Assembly: GCF_019931575.1 (NCBI RefSeq)
Contig: NZ_CP082923.1
Span: 5,022,001 to 5,086,000 of the forward strand
Reading direction: 5' to 3'
DNA from: Caulobacter segnis
GTDB taxonomy: Bacteria > Pseudomonadota > Alphaproteobacteria > Caulobacterales > Caulobacteraceae
Length of the DNA: 64,000 nucleotides
Shown in pieces: positions 28,745 to 37,776 of the stretch (positions are counted from its first letter, which is position 1; every line of letters starts with the position of its first letter). The position numbers and the translations under genes are program-made. The notes under the pieces were generated by a model that was not told the DNA's origin, made no database searches, and saw only the letters and a program-made list of their open reading frames with translations.

Positions 28745-29599
28745 ATGCAGACGACCGAGACCCTCGCCGACATCCTCGACCTCGAAGCGATCGAGGTGAA
28801 CCTGTTCCGAGGCGTCAGTCCCAACGACGGCTTCCCGCGCATCTTCGGCGGACTGGTGATCGCCCAGGCTCTGCTGGCGGCCTACAAGACCGTGCCGGAC
28901 CGGATCTGCCACTCCCTGCACGCCTATTTCATCCGTCCCGGCGACGTGAACGCCCCCGTGCTCTACGAGGTCGAGCGAGCCCGCGACGGCGGCACCTTCA
29001 CCACCCGCCGGGTGGCCGCCATCCAGCATGGCGAGCAGATCTTCAACCTGGCCGCCTCGTTCCAGACGCCGGAAGAGGGCTTCGAGCACCAGTCGGACAT
29101 GCCGAACGCGCCCGACCCGGAAAGCCTGCCGACCGAGGTCGAGTTCCTGAAGAGCCTGGGCGACCAGATCCATCCCAAGATGCTGGCCATCGCCGGCAAG
29201 CCGCGCCCCGTCGACGTGCGCTGGGAGGATCCGCAGAATCCGGTCGCCCCGGTCAGGAAGTCGGGCACCAAGAACGTCTGGATGCGGGCCAAGGCCCCGC
29301 TGGGCGACGACATCAAGATGCAGCAGGCTGCCCTGGCCTATGCTTCCGACATGGCGTTCATGGAAAGCGCCCTGCGTCCGCACGGCCTGATCTGGATGAC
29401 CCCCGGCCTGCAGGCCGCCAGCCTGGACCACGCCATGTGGTTCCACCAGCCGTTCGATTTCAACGACTGGACCCTGTTCGCCCAGGACAGCCCGGCGGCC
29501 TCGCACGGTCGCGGCCTGGTGCGTGGCCAGATGTTCAGCAAGGACGGCAAGCTGCTGGCTTCGGTGGCGCAGGAATGCCTGATGCGGGTCCGGACGTAA
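28745..29599 (+). CDS. tesB: Acyl-CoA thioesterase II
   Basis: A 284-residue double-hotdog thioesterase. The N-terminal domain has NLFRGVSPNDGFPRIFGG and IRPGDVNAPVLYEVERARDG; the C-terminal domain has AYASDMAFMESALRPHG with the catalytic Asp and SLDHAMWFHQPFDFNDW. It hydrolyses medium- and long-chain acyl-CoAs. The ATG at 28745 matches the family start; a GTG 15 codons upstream is not supported. The stop is one base from the stop of the opposite NUDIX gene. Confidence 0.95.
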   Translation: MQTTETLADILDLEAIEVNLFRGVSPNDGFPRIFGGLVIAQALLAAYKTVPDRICHSLHAYFIRPGDVNAPVLYEVERARDGGTFTTRRVAAIQHGEQIFNLAASFQTPEEGFEHQSDMPNAPDPESLPTEVEFLKSLGDQIHPKMLAIAGKPRPVDVRWEDPQNPVAPVRKSGTKNVWMRAKAPLGDDIKMQQAALAYASDMAFMESALRPHGLIWMTPGLQAASLDHAMWFHQPFDFNDWTLFAQDSPAASHGRGLVRGQMFSKDGKLLASVAQECLMRVRT

Positions 29600-29600
29600 T

Positions 29601-30167
29601 CTAGATCGAGTCGATCTTCGCCACGCCCGCCGCGACCAGACCGCGCAGCAAGGCCGCGACCTGCATGCCGTTGGTGAGCTCCCCGGCCAGGGCCATGCGA
29701 ATGGCCTCGGCGGCCGAGACCCAGAGGCTCTCGATGCGCTCGCCGGGATCGTCCAGAGGATCGGCAACGCGGACAACGTCGCGGGCCAGGATGATGTGGG
29801 TCCGGTTGGCATGACTGGCGGCATTGGGCCGGCTTTCGCCGATCAGGGTCAGGGTCCCGGCGCAGCCCGCCTCCTCCAGCAGTTCGCGCCGGGCCGCCTC
29901 GACGGGATCGGTCTCGCCCGGATCCATGTTTCCGGCCGGCAGTTCAAGGGAGACGTCGCCCAGGCCGTGGCGGTACTGCCGGACCAGCAGGACATTGTCG
30001 GCGGCGTCCAGCGCCACGACCTCGACCCAGTCGCGATATTCCAGGACATAGTAGGGGGCGACCACCGCGCCCTCGTCGGTCACGCAGTCGTCCGCGCGCA
30101 GGCTGATCCAGCGATCCTTGTGAACATGGCGCGAGGCGGTGACCCGCCACTTTCCGTCCGACGTCAC
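29601..30167 (-). CDS. NUDIX hydrolase (ADP-ribose pyrophosphatase-like)
   Basis: A 188-residue protein. The Nudix box fits GX5EX7REUXEEXGU: it begins at GNMDPGETDPVEAARRELL and continues to EEAG. Upstream, LLVRQYRHGLGDVSLELPAG is typical of ADP-ribose or nucleotide-sugar pyrophosphatases. The start is a GTG (30167-30165) behind a strong GAAGGAG; the in-frame region further upstream is rimM antisense and is rejected. It follows rimM by 23 bases on the same strand and takes the place where trmD is usually found. Confidence 0.87.
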   Translation of the reverse strand: MTSDGKWRVTASRHVHKDRWISLRADDCVTDEGAVVAPYYVLEYRDWVEVVALDAADNVLLVRQYRHGLGDVSLELPAGNMDPGETDPVEAARRELLEEAGCAGTLTLIGESRPNAASHANRTHIILARDVVRVADPLDDPGERIESLWVSAAEAIRMALAGELTNGMQVAALLRGLVAAGVAKIDSI

Positions 30168-30190
30168 TGCGCATGCTCCTTCGCGGAAAA

Positions 30191-30754
30191 TCAGTCCCGC
30201 TCGCCCAGCTCTTCCTCGGCGGGGCCTTCCTGCTCGCCCACCAGGGCGGGCGGGTCGGCCAGGATCAGACCTTCGCCGATCTTGACCTCGGGCACAGCCG
30301 CCCGCGTGAACGGCAGGTACCAGGTGGGACCGCCAAGATCCGGGGTGATCTCCAGAATGTCGCCGGCGCCGAAATTCTGGACGCTCTTCACGCGGCCCAG
30401 CAGGACGTCGGTCTGGATGTGGCGGACGGTCAAACCCACGAGATCCGTGAGATAGAACTCGTCCTCGTCGGGCTCGGGCAGGGCCGAGCGGGGGACATAA
30501 AGGCGAAGCCCGCGCAGCGCGTCGGCGGCTTCCTTGGTCTCGACGCCCGGACAACGGCAGACGACGCCGTCCTTTGTCTTGCGCGCCGAAGTGATGCTCA
30601 GGGCGACCGAGCCGTCCTGGCGCTTCAGCGTCTTGAAGGCCGCGATGCTCATCGGGTCTTCGGTATAGGTCGAGATCCGCACCTCGCCGCGCACGCCGAA
30701 GCCGCCGGCCACGCGGCCGACCAGGATCAGCGGATCATCGGAAGATGCGGCCAT
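30191..30754 (-). CDS. rimM: Ribosome maturation factor RimM
   Basis: A 187-residue protein that helps 30S head maturation and binds protein S19. It shows the N-terminal barrel start LILVGRVAGGFGVRGEVRI and the PRC-barrel segment EFYLTDLVGLTVRH, then ITPDLGGPTWYLPFT and an acidic C-terminus. It lies 56 bases after rpsP, the normal order in bacterial ffh-rpsP-rimM-trmD clusters. Confidence 0.95.
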   Translation of the reverse strand: MAASSDDPLILVGRVAGGFGVRGEVRISTYTEDPMSIAAFKTLKRQDGSVALSITSARKTKDGVVCRCPGVETKEAADALRGLRLYVPRSALPEPDEDEFYLTDLVGLTVRHIQTDVLLGRVKSVQNFGAGDILEITPDLGGPTWYLPFTRAAVPEVKIGEGLILADPPALVGEQEGPAEEELGERD

Positions 30755-30810
30755 GGTCTGGACAGAGTCGCGCCGCCGCCTCGAAAGAGACGGCGGCGCT
30801 GGAACCCTGA

Positions 30811-31362
30811 TTAGCCTTCCGAGGCTTCTTCGGCCGGCGCTTCAGCGGCCACTTCAGCAGCGGGAGCCTCTTCAGCGGCGACTTCGGCGGCGGGGGCTTC
30901 TTCAGCCGGAGCCTCTTCGACGGCCGGAGCGGCGGCAGCAGCAGCGGCGGCTTCGGCAGCGGCGACCTTGGCGGCTTCAGCGGCTTCGGCGGCGGCGACC
31001 TTGGCGTCGGCTTCGGCTTGCTTGCGGTCTTCCTCGCGCTGAGCGCGCTCGGCCGAACGCTCTTGAGCCTTCTTGCCCGGAGCGCCCTTCTGCGGGTTGT
31101 TGCCGTGGGTCCAGGTGGTCAGGCCTTGAGCGGCCAGGAAGCGGGCGACGCGGTCGGTCGGCTGGGCGCCCTTCTTGAGCCATTCCTGGATCGACTCGAC
31201 CTTCAGGGTGACGCGGTTGGCGTCGTCCTTCTTGAGGAGCGGGTTGTAGGTGCCGACCTTCTCGATGAAGCGGCCATCGCGCGGCGAGTGGCTGTCGGCG
31301 ATGACGATCGAGTAGTACGGGCGCTTCTTGGCGCCGCCACGGGCGAGACGGATCTTCAGCAT
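30811..31362 (-). CDS. rpsP: 30S ribosomal protein S16 with long Ala/Glu tail
   Basis: Residues 1-80 are a normal S16 ([57 protein letters not shown]). The protein is 183 residues, about twice the usual length. The extra C-terminal 100 residues begin with a charged, probably helical segment and end in an Ala/Glu/Pro tail with repeated [15 protein letters not shown]-like units. Long S16 tails occur in Caulobacter relatives; their role is unknown. The gene lies 24 bases after ffh. Confidence 0.95.
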   Translation of the reverse strand: MLKIRLARGGAKKRPYYSIVIADSHSPRDGRFIEKVGTYNPLLKKDDANRVTLKVESIQEWLKKGAQPTDRVARFLAAQGLTTWTHGNNPQKGAPGKKAQERSAERAQREEDRKQAEADAKVAAAEAAEAAKVAAAEAAAAAAAAPAVEEAPAEEAPAAEVAAEEAPAAEVAAEAPAEEASEG

Positions 31363-31386
31363 TTCGGTAGTCCTTGGTCTAAAGTT

Positions 31387-32913
31387 CTATTTCTTGAACG
31401 GGTTGAAGCCGGGCAGGCCCAGGCCGGAGAGAGGGTTGGGCTTGGCGTCGCCGCCGCCCGAAAGGCCCGGCAGACCGGGCAGCCCCGAGAGGCCTTGGCC
31501 CCCCGCTGCATTGGGATCGGGCTGAGGCATGCGGCCCCCGCCCATGTTTTTCAGACGCGCCATGTCGCCGCCGCCCATCATGGACGCCATGCGGGCCAAG
31601 CCCTTGCCGCCGTCCTTGGACATGGCCTTGAACATGTCGGCCATCTGGCGGTGCTGCTTCAGCAGGCGGTTGACCTCGGCAACGTCGACGCCCGAACCGG
31701 CGGCGATGCGGCGCTTGCGCGAGGCGGCCAGGATGTCGGGCTTCTTGCGCTCTTCCTTGGTCATCGAGCTGATGATCGCCTGCTGGCGACGGAAGATGCT
31801 GTCGTCGATGCCGCTCTCGGCGATCTGCTTCTTGACCTTCTGGACACCGGGCAGCAGGCCCATGATGCCTTCCATGCCGCCCAGCTTCTGCATCTGGGAG
31901 AGCTGGGCCGACAGGTCGTCCAGGTCGAACTTGCCCTTGGCCAGCTTCTTGGCCATGCGCTCGGCCTCGGCATGGTCGAGGTCGGCGGCGGCCTTTTCGA
32001 CCAGCGCGACGACGTCGCCTTGACCCAGGATGCGGCCGGCGACGCGGCGGGCGTCGAACACGTCCAGCGCGTCGATCTTCTCGCCGGCGCCGAGGAACTT
32101 GATCGGCAGGCCGGTGACGTGGCGCATCGACAGCGCCGCGCCGCCGCGGCCGTCGCCGTCGGCGCGGGTCAGGATCAGGCCGGTCAGCGGCAGGCGCTCG
32201 TGGAACGCCTTGGCCGTGCGCACCGCGTCCTGACCGGTCAGGCTGTCGGCGACCAGGATGGTCTCGGACGGGCTGGCGATGCGGGCGATCTCGGCCGCCT
32301 CGCTCATCATCGCCTCGTCCAGCGTGGTGCGGCCGGCGGTGTCGAGGATCAGGACGTCGTAGCCGCCCAGCTTGGCGGCCGTCAGGGCGCGCTTGGCGAT
32401 GTCCGTGGCGCTCTGGCCGGGAACGATCGGCAGGCTCTCGACCTCGACCTGCTTGGCCAGGGTCGCCAGCTGCTCCATGGCGGCCGGACGACGGGTGTCG
32501 AGCGAGGCGACCAGCACCTTCTTGCGCTCGGTCTTGGACAGGCGCAGGGCCAGCTTGCCGGTGGTGGTGGTCTTGCCCGAGCCCTGCAGGCCGGCCATCA
32601 GGATCACCGACGGCGGATTGAGGGCGAGGTTCAGACCGGTCGGCTGCTCGCCGCCCAGCATGTCGACCAGGCCGTCATAGACGATCTTGACCACCTGGTC
32701 GGCCGGCTTGACCGAGCGGATGACGGCTTCGCCAGCGGCCAGTTCCTTGGCCTTGCTGATGAAGTCCTTGACGACCGGCAGGGCGACGTCGGCCTCGAGC
32801 AGGGCGACGCGGACCTCGCGCAGCGCCTCGTCGATGTCCTTTTCGGACAGCACGCCGCGACCGCCGAGGCGATCGAAGACGCCTGAAAGTCGCTCTGTAA
32901 GGCCGTCGAACAT
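31387..32913 (-). CDS. ffh: Signal recognition particle protein Ffh (SRP54)
   Basis: A 508-residue GTPase that binds 4.5S RNA and signal sequences and delivers ribosomes to FtsY. The N domain is residues 1-95; the G domain has GLQGSGKTTTTGKLA, SLDTRRPAA, LDTAGRT, and TRADGDGRGG; the M domain is Met-rich (GKGLARMASMMGGGDMARLK) and followed by a Gly/Pro-rich end GLPGFNPFKK. Its receptor gene ftsY lies at 56.4-57.4 kb. It is the first gene of the leftward ffh-rpsP-rimM-nudix run. Confidence 0.97.
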   Translation of the reverse strand: MFDGLTERLSGVFDRLGGRGVLSEKDIDEALREVRVALLEADVALPVVKDFISKAKELAAGEAVIRSVKPADQVVKIVYDGLVDMLGGEQPTGLNLALNPPSVILMAGLQGSGKTTTTGKLALRLSKTERKKVLVASLDTRRPAAMEQLATLAKQVEVESLPIVPGQSATDIAKRALTAAKLGGYDVLILDTAGRTTLDEAMMSEAAEIARIASPSETILVADSLTGQDAVRTAKAFHERLPLTGLILTRADGDGRGGAALSMRHVTGLPIKFLGAGEKIDALDVFDARRVAGRILGQGDVVALVEKAAADLDHAEAERMAKKLAKGKFDLDDLSAQLSQMQKLGGMEGIMGLLPGVQKVKKQIAESGIDDSIFRRQQAIISSMTKEERKKPDILAASRKRRIAAGSGVDVAEVNRLLKQHRQMADMFKAMSKDGGKGLARMASMMGGGDMARLKNMGGGRMPQPDPNAAGGQGLSGLPGLPGLSGGGDAKPNPLSGLGLPGFNPFKK

Positions 32914-32952
32914 GGGTAGCCCTGAGTAAAAACCGGCTCCAAACGCGATCAG

Positions 32953-32980
32953 CCCCCGTGGACGATCACGTCGACGGGGG
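32953..32980 (-). promoter_or_regulatory. Strong hairpin in the ffh upstream region
   Basis: CCCCCGT (32953-32959) pairs with ACGGGGG (32974-32980); inside, GACG (32961-32964) pairs with CGTC (32969-32972) around loop ATCA. It lies 40 bases before the ffh ATG on the minus strand and has no T-run. It could be a 5' leader structure in the ffh message or part of a promoter-proximal control element. Confidence 0.4.
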
Positions 32981-33120
32981 TCCTCGCCGTCCTCGTCCGG
33001 ATGGATCCTGCGCTAACAGGCCGGGGTCGTGACGGTGGAGGCGCTGCTGATAAAGCGCCGGAAGCCGGGGCTTATGCACAAATTTCGGGAAGGAGTCAAA
33101 AGAGACCCGCTACCTCCGTC

Positions 33121-33240
33121 TTCCCGGCGAAAGCCGGGACCCAGATCCCACGGCGTTTGGGCTGATTGGAGGAGCACGGAGTTCGAGGAACCCGCCCCAG
33201 CGCTCTTCCATCTAGGCCCCGGCTTTCGCCGGGGAAACGG
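33121..33240. repeat. REP-like inverted pair of palindromes
   Basis: Arm 1 (33121-33141) is a hairpin with stem CCCGGC-GAAA-GCCGGG. Arm 2 (33215-33240) holds stem CCCCGGC-TTTC-GCCGGGG and is nearly the reverse complement of arm 1, so the two face each other across about 75 bases. The layout is that of a bacterial REP/BIME-type intergenic repeat. It lies in the 341-base gap between ffh and the DUF1993 gene (32914-33254), in which I see no gene. Confidence 0.65.
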
Positions 33241-33254
33241 GGTTTGGGCTGGGC

Positions 33255-33761
33255 TTACGCCGTGCCCAGGAAGTCCCGCTTCCCGACCTCCACGCCGTTG
33301 TGGCGCAGGATCGCGTAGGCGGTGGTGATGTGGAAGAAGAAGTTCGGCAGCGCCTGGCCCTGCAGGTAGTCCAGGCCGTTGAAGCTGTAGGTCTCGCCGC
33401 GACGGACCAGCTGGACGTCCCGGGCCTCGCCGCCCTCGAAGGCCGCCGGGTCCAGGCCTTCCACGAAGGCGATGGCGCGGTCGATGCGGGCGATCAGGCC
33501 CTCGAACGAGGTCTCGACGTCGTCCCAGGTCGGAACCTCGGCCTGGGCCAGGCGCGCGGCGCCGCCCTTGGCGAAGTCGGTGGCGATCTGCACCTGACGG
33601 ATCAGGGGGAACATGTCGGGATAAAGCCGTGCCTTCAGCAGGGCGTCGGGATCCCACTTCTTGGCCTCGACCAGGGCCGCGGCCTTGGCCAGCACGCCCT
33701 TCAGACCCTTCAGGCCCTGGATGAACACGGGCGCGCTGGCCTGGTGGATCGAGATCGACAT
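33255..33761 (-). CDS. DUF1993 family protein
   Basis: A 168-residue protein matching DUF1993: it begins MSISIHQASAPVFIQGL, continues with LYPDMFPLIRQVQIATDFAKG, and has LPNFFFHITTAYAILRHNGV before the C-terminal GKRDFLG. The pattern of four long helices with a conserved His near the end resembles the DinB-like helical-bundle superfamily. No biochemical role is known. A REP-like repeat lies directly downstream of its stop. Confidence 0.85.
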   Translation of the reverse strand: MSISIHQASAPVFIQGLKGLKGVLAKAAALVEAKKWDPDALLKARLYPDMFPLIRQVQIATDFAKGGAARLAQAEVPTWDDVETSFEGLIARIDRAIAFVEGLDPAAFEGGEARDVQLVRRGETYSFNGLDYLQGQALPNFFFHITTAYAILRHNGVEVGKRDFLGTA

Positions 33762-33882
33762 GGATGCTCCACGAAAAGAGGGAGCGCCTAGATAGGGGCG
33801 CCCGGCGTCGATCGGAAGCGGAACGGTTGGACCCGCCCGCGGGTTTTACAGCCTCGGAATTCAAACCCCACGAGGTTCCCCC

Positions 33883-34314
33883 ATGAAAGTCAGCGACGCC
33901 ATGACCACGCAGGTCTCGATCGCGCGTCCCACCGACACCATCCGCCAGGTCGCCGAGACCATGGCCAAGGTCGACAGCGGCGTGGTGCCGGTGGTCGAGG
34001 ACGGCAAGGTGGTCGGCCTGGTCACCGACCGCGACATCGTCCTGCGCGTGGTCGCCGAAGGCCGCAGCTTCGACAGCCCGATCTCGGACGCCATGTCCGA
34101 CGGCGAGGTGCTGAGCGTGAAGGAGGACGACGTCCTGGCCGACGCCACGGCCAAGATGGCCAACAACCAGGTCCGCCGCCTGGTGGTCCTGAACGACGCC
34201 GGCAATCTGACCGGTATCCTATCCCTCGGCGACGTCGCCAAGGACTACGGCGCCAAGCAGGTCGGCAAGACCCTGGAGGAGATCTCGCAGGAACCCGGCG
34301 ACGCGGCGCACTAG
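33883..34314 (+). CDS. Tandem CBS-domain protein
   Basis: A 143-residue protein made of two CBS domains (about residues 1-60 and 70-130), with GVVPVVEDGKVVGLVTDRDI in the first and VRRLVVLNDAGNLTGILSLGD in the second. A CBS pair binds adenine nucleotides and normally regulates a partner protein; stand-alone forms of this size are common and mostly uncharacterised. Its TAG stop shares the CTAG at 34311-34314 with the opposite gene. Confidence 0.92.
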   Translation: MKVSDAMTTQVSIARPTDTIRQVAETMAKVDSGVVPVVEDGKVVGLVTDRDIVLRVVAEGRSFDSPISDAMSDGEVLSVKEDDVLADATAKMANNQVRRLVVLNDAGNLTGILSLGDVAKDYGAKQVGKTLEEISQEPGDAAH

Positions 34315-35099
34315 GGTCGTTTCAGCTTCCTGGCCAGGGGCGTGATCTTCGACCAGTCGAAGGGGATCGCGACCTGGCCGCCGGCGATGGCGTCGCCGTC
34401 CTGCGCGCGCCGCGGGGCGACGAAGAGCGACGCCAGAGCCAGCATGGCCTTCCGGGCCGCGGGCGTTGCCTCGGGCGTCGTCAGACATCCCGTCAGCGTC
34501 CCGTCGGCCGCGGGCTCGCACAACAAGACCGAAGTTCCGGCGTCCATGTCGACACCGTCCAACGCCGGCAATGTATCCTGCAGGCTCGGTTGCTTGGCCC
34601 ACACGATCGCATGATCCGTGCATAGCTGCTCCGGCTTGCCCTCTTCCGGGCATGGCCGAGCGCCACGCGCGCCCTTCTTCACACCGGCCTTCATCATCCA
34701 CGCGCCCTGGCCGACCAGATAGCCCTGCGCCGGCAAGGGGCTGCCGGCGAAGCCGAAGATGATGGGCACGATGTTGCGACGGCGCGCCGGATCCGAAGGA
34801 TCGACCGATTTCGCGTTCATGCGGAAGAGGCCCGTCAGCTTCAGGGCAGCTTCGCCGAAGCCGTAGCCAAGGGGCGTCTCCTCCACCACGCGGCACCGCT
34901 CCAGCGAACCGGCGGCGGTGACGTCGCAGTCGAGGATGGCGCGCCCCGCGACGCCCTGGTCCGCGGCCACCTTGGGATAGTAGCGCACGAAGTCGGCGCC
35001 GGTCGGCGTTTGCGCCCAGTCCGATTTCGCCTGGGCCCAGGCGGGCCCGGACACCGCCAGCGCCAACATCAACCCCACCAGAACCTTCTTCGCCACCAT
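34311..35099 (-). CDS. Exported protein with TonB C-terminal-like domain
   Basis: A 262-residue protein with a clear signal peptide (MVAKKVLVGLMLALAVSG, cleavage near AWA-QA). Residues about 35-105 resemble a TonB_C domain: YYPKVAADQGVAGRAILDCD, then LERCRVVEETPLGYGFGEAAL. A second, weaker domain of the same style may follow (LLCEPAADGTLTGCLTTPEA). It has no membrane anchor after cleavage, so it is not a normal TonB energiser. The chosen start is the ATG at 35099; longer starts at 35114 and 35159 precede the signal peptide. Function unknown. Confidence 0.7.
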   Translation of the reverse strand: MVAKKVLVGLMLALAVSGPAWAQAKSDWAQTPTGADFVRYYPKVAADQGVAGRAILDCDVTAAGSLERCRVVEETPLGYGFGEAALKLTGLFRMNAKSVDPSDPARRRNIVPIIFGFAGSPLPAQGYLVGQGAWMMKAGVKKGARGARPCPEEGKPEQLCTDHAIVWAKQPSLQDTLPALDGVDMDAGTSVLLCEPAADGTLTGCLTTPEATPAARKAMLALASLFVAPRRAQDGDAIAGGQVAIPFDWSKITPLARKLKRP

Positions 35100-35157
35100 G
35101 CCCGCCTCGATCATCTTAGGTTGTATGGCAGACCACGGCTCAAGCACGACCACAAGC

Positions 35158-35190
35158 AAAAAGGGCGGCCCCGCGAGGAGCCGCCCTTTT
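35158..35190 (-). terminator. Rho-independent terminator of mdh
   Basis: On the minus strand, AAAAGGGCGGC pairs with GCCGCCCTTTTT around an apex with TCCTCGCGG. It starts 24 bases after the mdh stop and ends in five T residues. The A-run on the other side means it could also act weakly for plus-strand reads. Confidence 0.85.
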
Positions 35191-35213
35191 CGTATTCAAC
35201 TAAGCCTGGAGGC

Positions 35214-36221
<1,008 letters not shown>

Positions 36222-36311
36222 CTAGACCCGTCGCGGCTCGGCCTCAAGCCCTCTTTCCCGTTTCGCTGCACTGCGGCAAAGATGCGTGAACAACGATAAG
36301 AGGAGCAGGGG

Positions 36312-37358
36312 ATGAACAAGACCGATCCGGGCCATTTCTTCGAGGACTTCAAGCTGGGCCAGAGGCTGGTCCACGCCACGCCTCGGACGGTCACGGCGGG
36401 CGACGTGGCGCTGTACACGGCGCTGTACGGGCCGCGCTTTTCCCTGTTCTCGTCGGATGAATTCGCACGCGCCTGCGGCCTAGCGGCCGCGCCCGTGGAT
36501 CCGCTGGTCGCCTTCCACGTCGTGTTCGGCAAGACCGTGCCCGACATCAGCCTGAACGCCGTCGCCAATCTGGGCTATGCCGAGGGCCGCTTCCTGGCCC
36601 CGGTGTTTCCGGGCGACACCCTGACCGCGGTCTCGGACGTGATCGGGCTGAAGGAGAATTCCAACCGCAAGACCGGCGTCGTCTATGTGCGCACGACCGG
36701 CGCCAACCAGCGCGGCGAGGCGGTGCTGAGCTATGTCCGCTGGGTCATGGTGCGCAAGCGCGATCAGGACGCGGATATCGCCGAGCAGACGGTCCCGGTC
36801 CTGTCCGACGCGGTGGCCCCGGCCGACCTGGCGCCGCCGCCGGGTCTGGACTTTTCCACCTATGACTGGACCCTCGCCGGCGCGCCGCACGCCTTCGAGG
36901 ACTACGCGATCGGCGAGAAGATCGACCATGTCGACGGCATGGCGGTCGAGGAGGCCGAGCACCAGATGGCCACCCGCCTCTGGCAGAACACCGCCAAGGT
37001 CCACTTCAACCAGTTCGAGCGCGGCAAGGACCCGTCGGGGCGGCGGCTGGTCTATGGCGGGGTGGTGATCTCGACGGCCAAGGCGCTGTCGTTCAACGGC
37101 CTGCAGAACGCCGGCCTGATCCTGGCGATCAACGGCGGCCGGCACGTGGCTCCGTTCTTCGCCGGCGGCACGGTGTTCGGCTGGAGCGAGGTGCTGGACA
37201 AGGCGGATCTCGGCGGCGTCGGCGCCCTGCGCCTGCGGCTGGTGGCGACCAAGGACCGTCCCTGCGACGACTTCCCGGACAAGGACGGCGAAGGCGTCTA
37301 CAACCCCGCCGTCATTCTCGACTTCGACTACTGGGCGGCGGTTCCCAAGCGTGGCTGA
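36312..37358 (+). CDS. mch: MaoC-like dehydratase, probably mesaconyl-CoA hydratase
   Basis: A 348-residue double-hotdog hydratase. The N-terminal half has GHFFEDFKLGQRLVHATPRT and FHVVFGKTVPDISLNAVANL, the C-terminal half has FEDYAIGEKIDHVDG and VYGGVVISTAKALSF. Length and segments match the mesaconyl-CoA hydratase of the ethylmalonyl-CoA pathway, which turns mesaconyl-CoA into beta-methylmalyl-CoA. A CitE-like CoA lyase that could cleave that product lies 1.4 kb away, and mdh is next door. Another enoyl-CoA hydratase role is the main alternative. Confidence 0.75.
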   Translation: MNKTDPGHFFEDFKLGQRLVHATPRTVTAGDVALYTALYGPRFSLFSSDEFARACGLAAAPVDPLVAFHVVFGKTVPDISLNAVANLGYAEGRFLAPVFPGDTLTAVSDVIGLKENSNRKTGVVYVRTTGANQRGEAVLSYVRWVMVRKRDQDADIAEQTVPVLSDAVAPADLAPPPGLDFSTYDWTLAGAPHAFEDYAIGEKIDHVDGMAVEEAEHQMATRLWQNTAKVHFNQFERGKDPSGRRLVYGGVVISTAKALSFNGLQNAGLILAINGGRHVAPFFAGGTVFGWSEVLDKADLGGVGALRLRLVATKDRPCDDFPDKDGEGVYNPAVILDFDYWAAVPKRG

Positions 37359-37776
37359 CTTCATTCTCGATCCGGCCTTCGTCGCCACCTCGCACAAAAT
37401 CGCCGACCTGCCGCTGTGCGAGGTCCGCCTGCAGGACGACGCGCGCTATCCGTGGCTGGTGCTGATCCCGCGCCAGCCCGACCTGCGCGAGATCGAGGAA
37501 CTCGACACCGGCCACCGAATCCAGCTGATGGAGGAGATCGTCCTGGCCGGGACCGCTGTCCGGGCGATTGGGGGGGCTCTGGGCCTGGCGGTCGACAAGC
37601 TGAATGTCGGGGCGCTGGGCAATGTCACCGCCCAGCTGCACGTCCATGTCGTGGGCCGCCGCGGGGACGATCCGGCCTGGCCCGGCCCGGTCTGGGGTCA
37701 CAGCCCGGCCAGCGCCTATGCCGCCGAGGCCCTGGCCGCCCCGATCGCCGCGGCGCGCGACGCGCTGAAGGCCTAG
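37351..37776 (+). CDS. HIT family protein
   Basis: A 141-residue histidine-triad-type nucleotide-binding protein. The core reads LNVGALGNVTAQLHVHVVGR, so the first His of the triad is Gln, which is usual in this alphaproteobacterial subgroup. Members hydrolyse or transfer nucleotidyl groups; the substrate is unknown. It starts with GTG (37351) inside the end of the hydratase gene (8-base overlap), so the two are translationally coupled. Its stop shares the CTAG at 37773-37776 with the opposite gene. Confidence 0.87.
   Translation: MADFILDPAFVATSHKIADLPLCEVRLQDDARYPWLVLIPRQPDLREIEELDTGHRIQLMEEIVLAGTAVRAIGGALGLAVDKLNVGALGNVTAQLHVHVVGRRGDDPAWPGPVWGHSPASAYAAEALAAPIAAARDALKA

Noticed and set aside
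30811-31010. Repetitive stretch considered as a CRISPR or tandem DNA repeat
   Set aside because: The repeats are codons of the S16 Ala/Glu tail; there are no regular direct repeats with spacers, and no cas genes.
37351-37776. HIT gene considered as broken because the first His of the triad is Gln
   Set aside because: The rest of the motif is intact and this Gln form is common in the subgroup.
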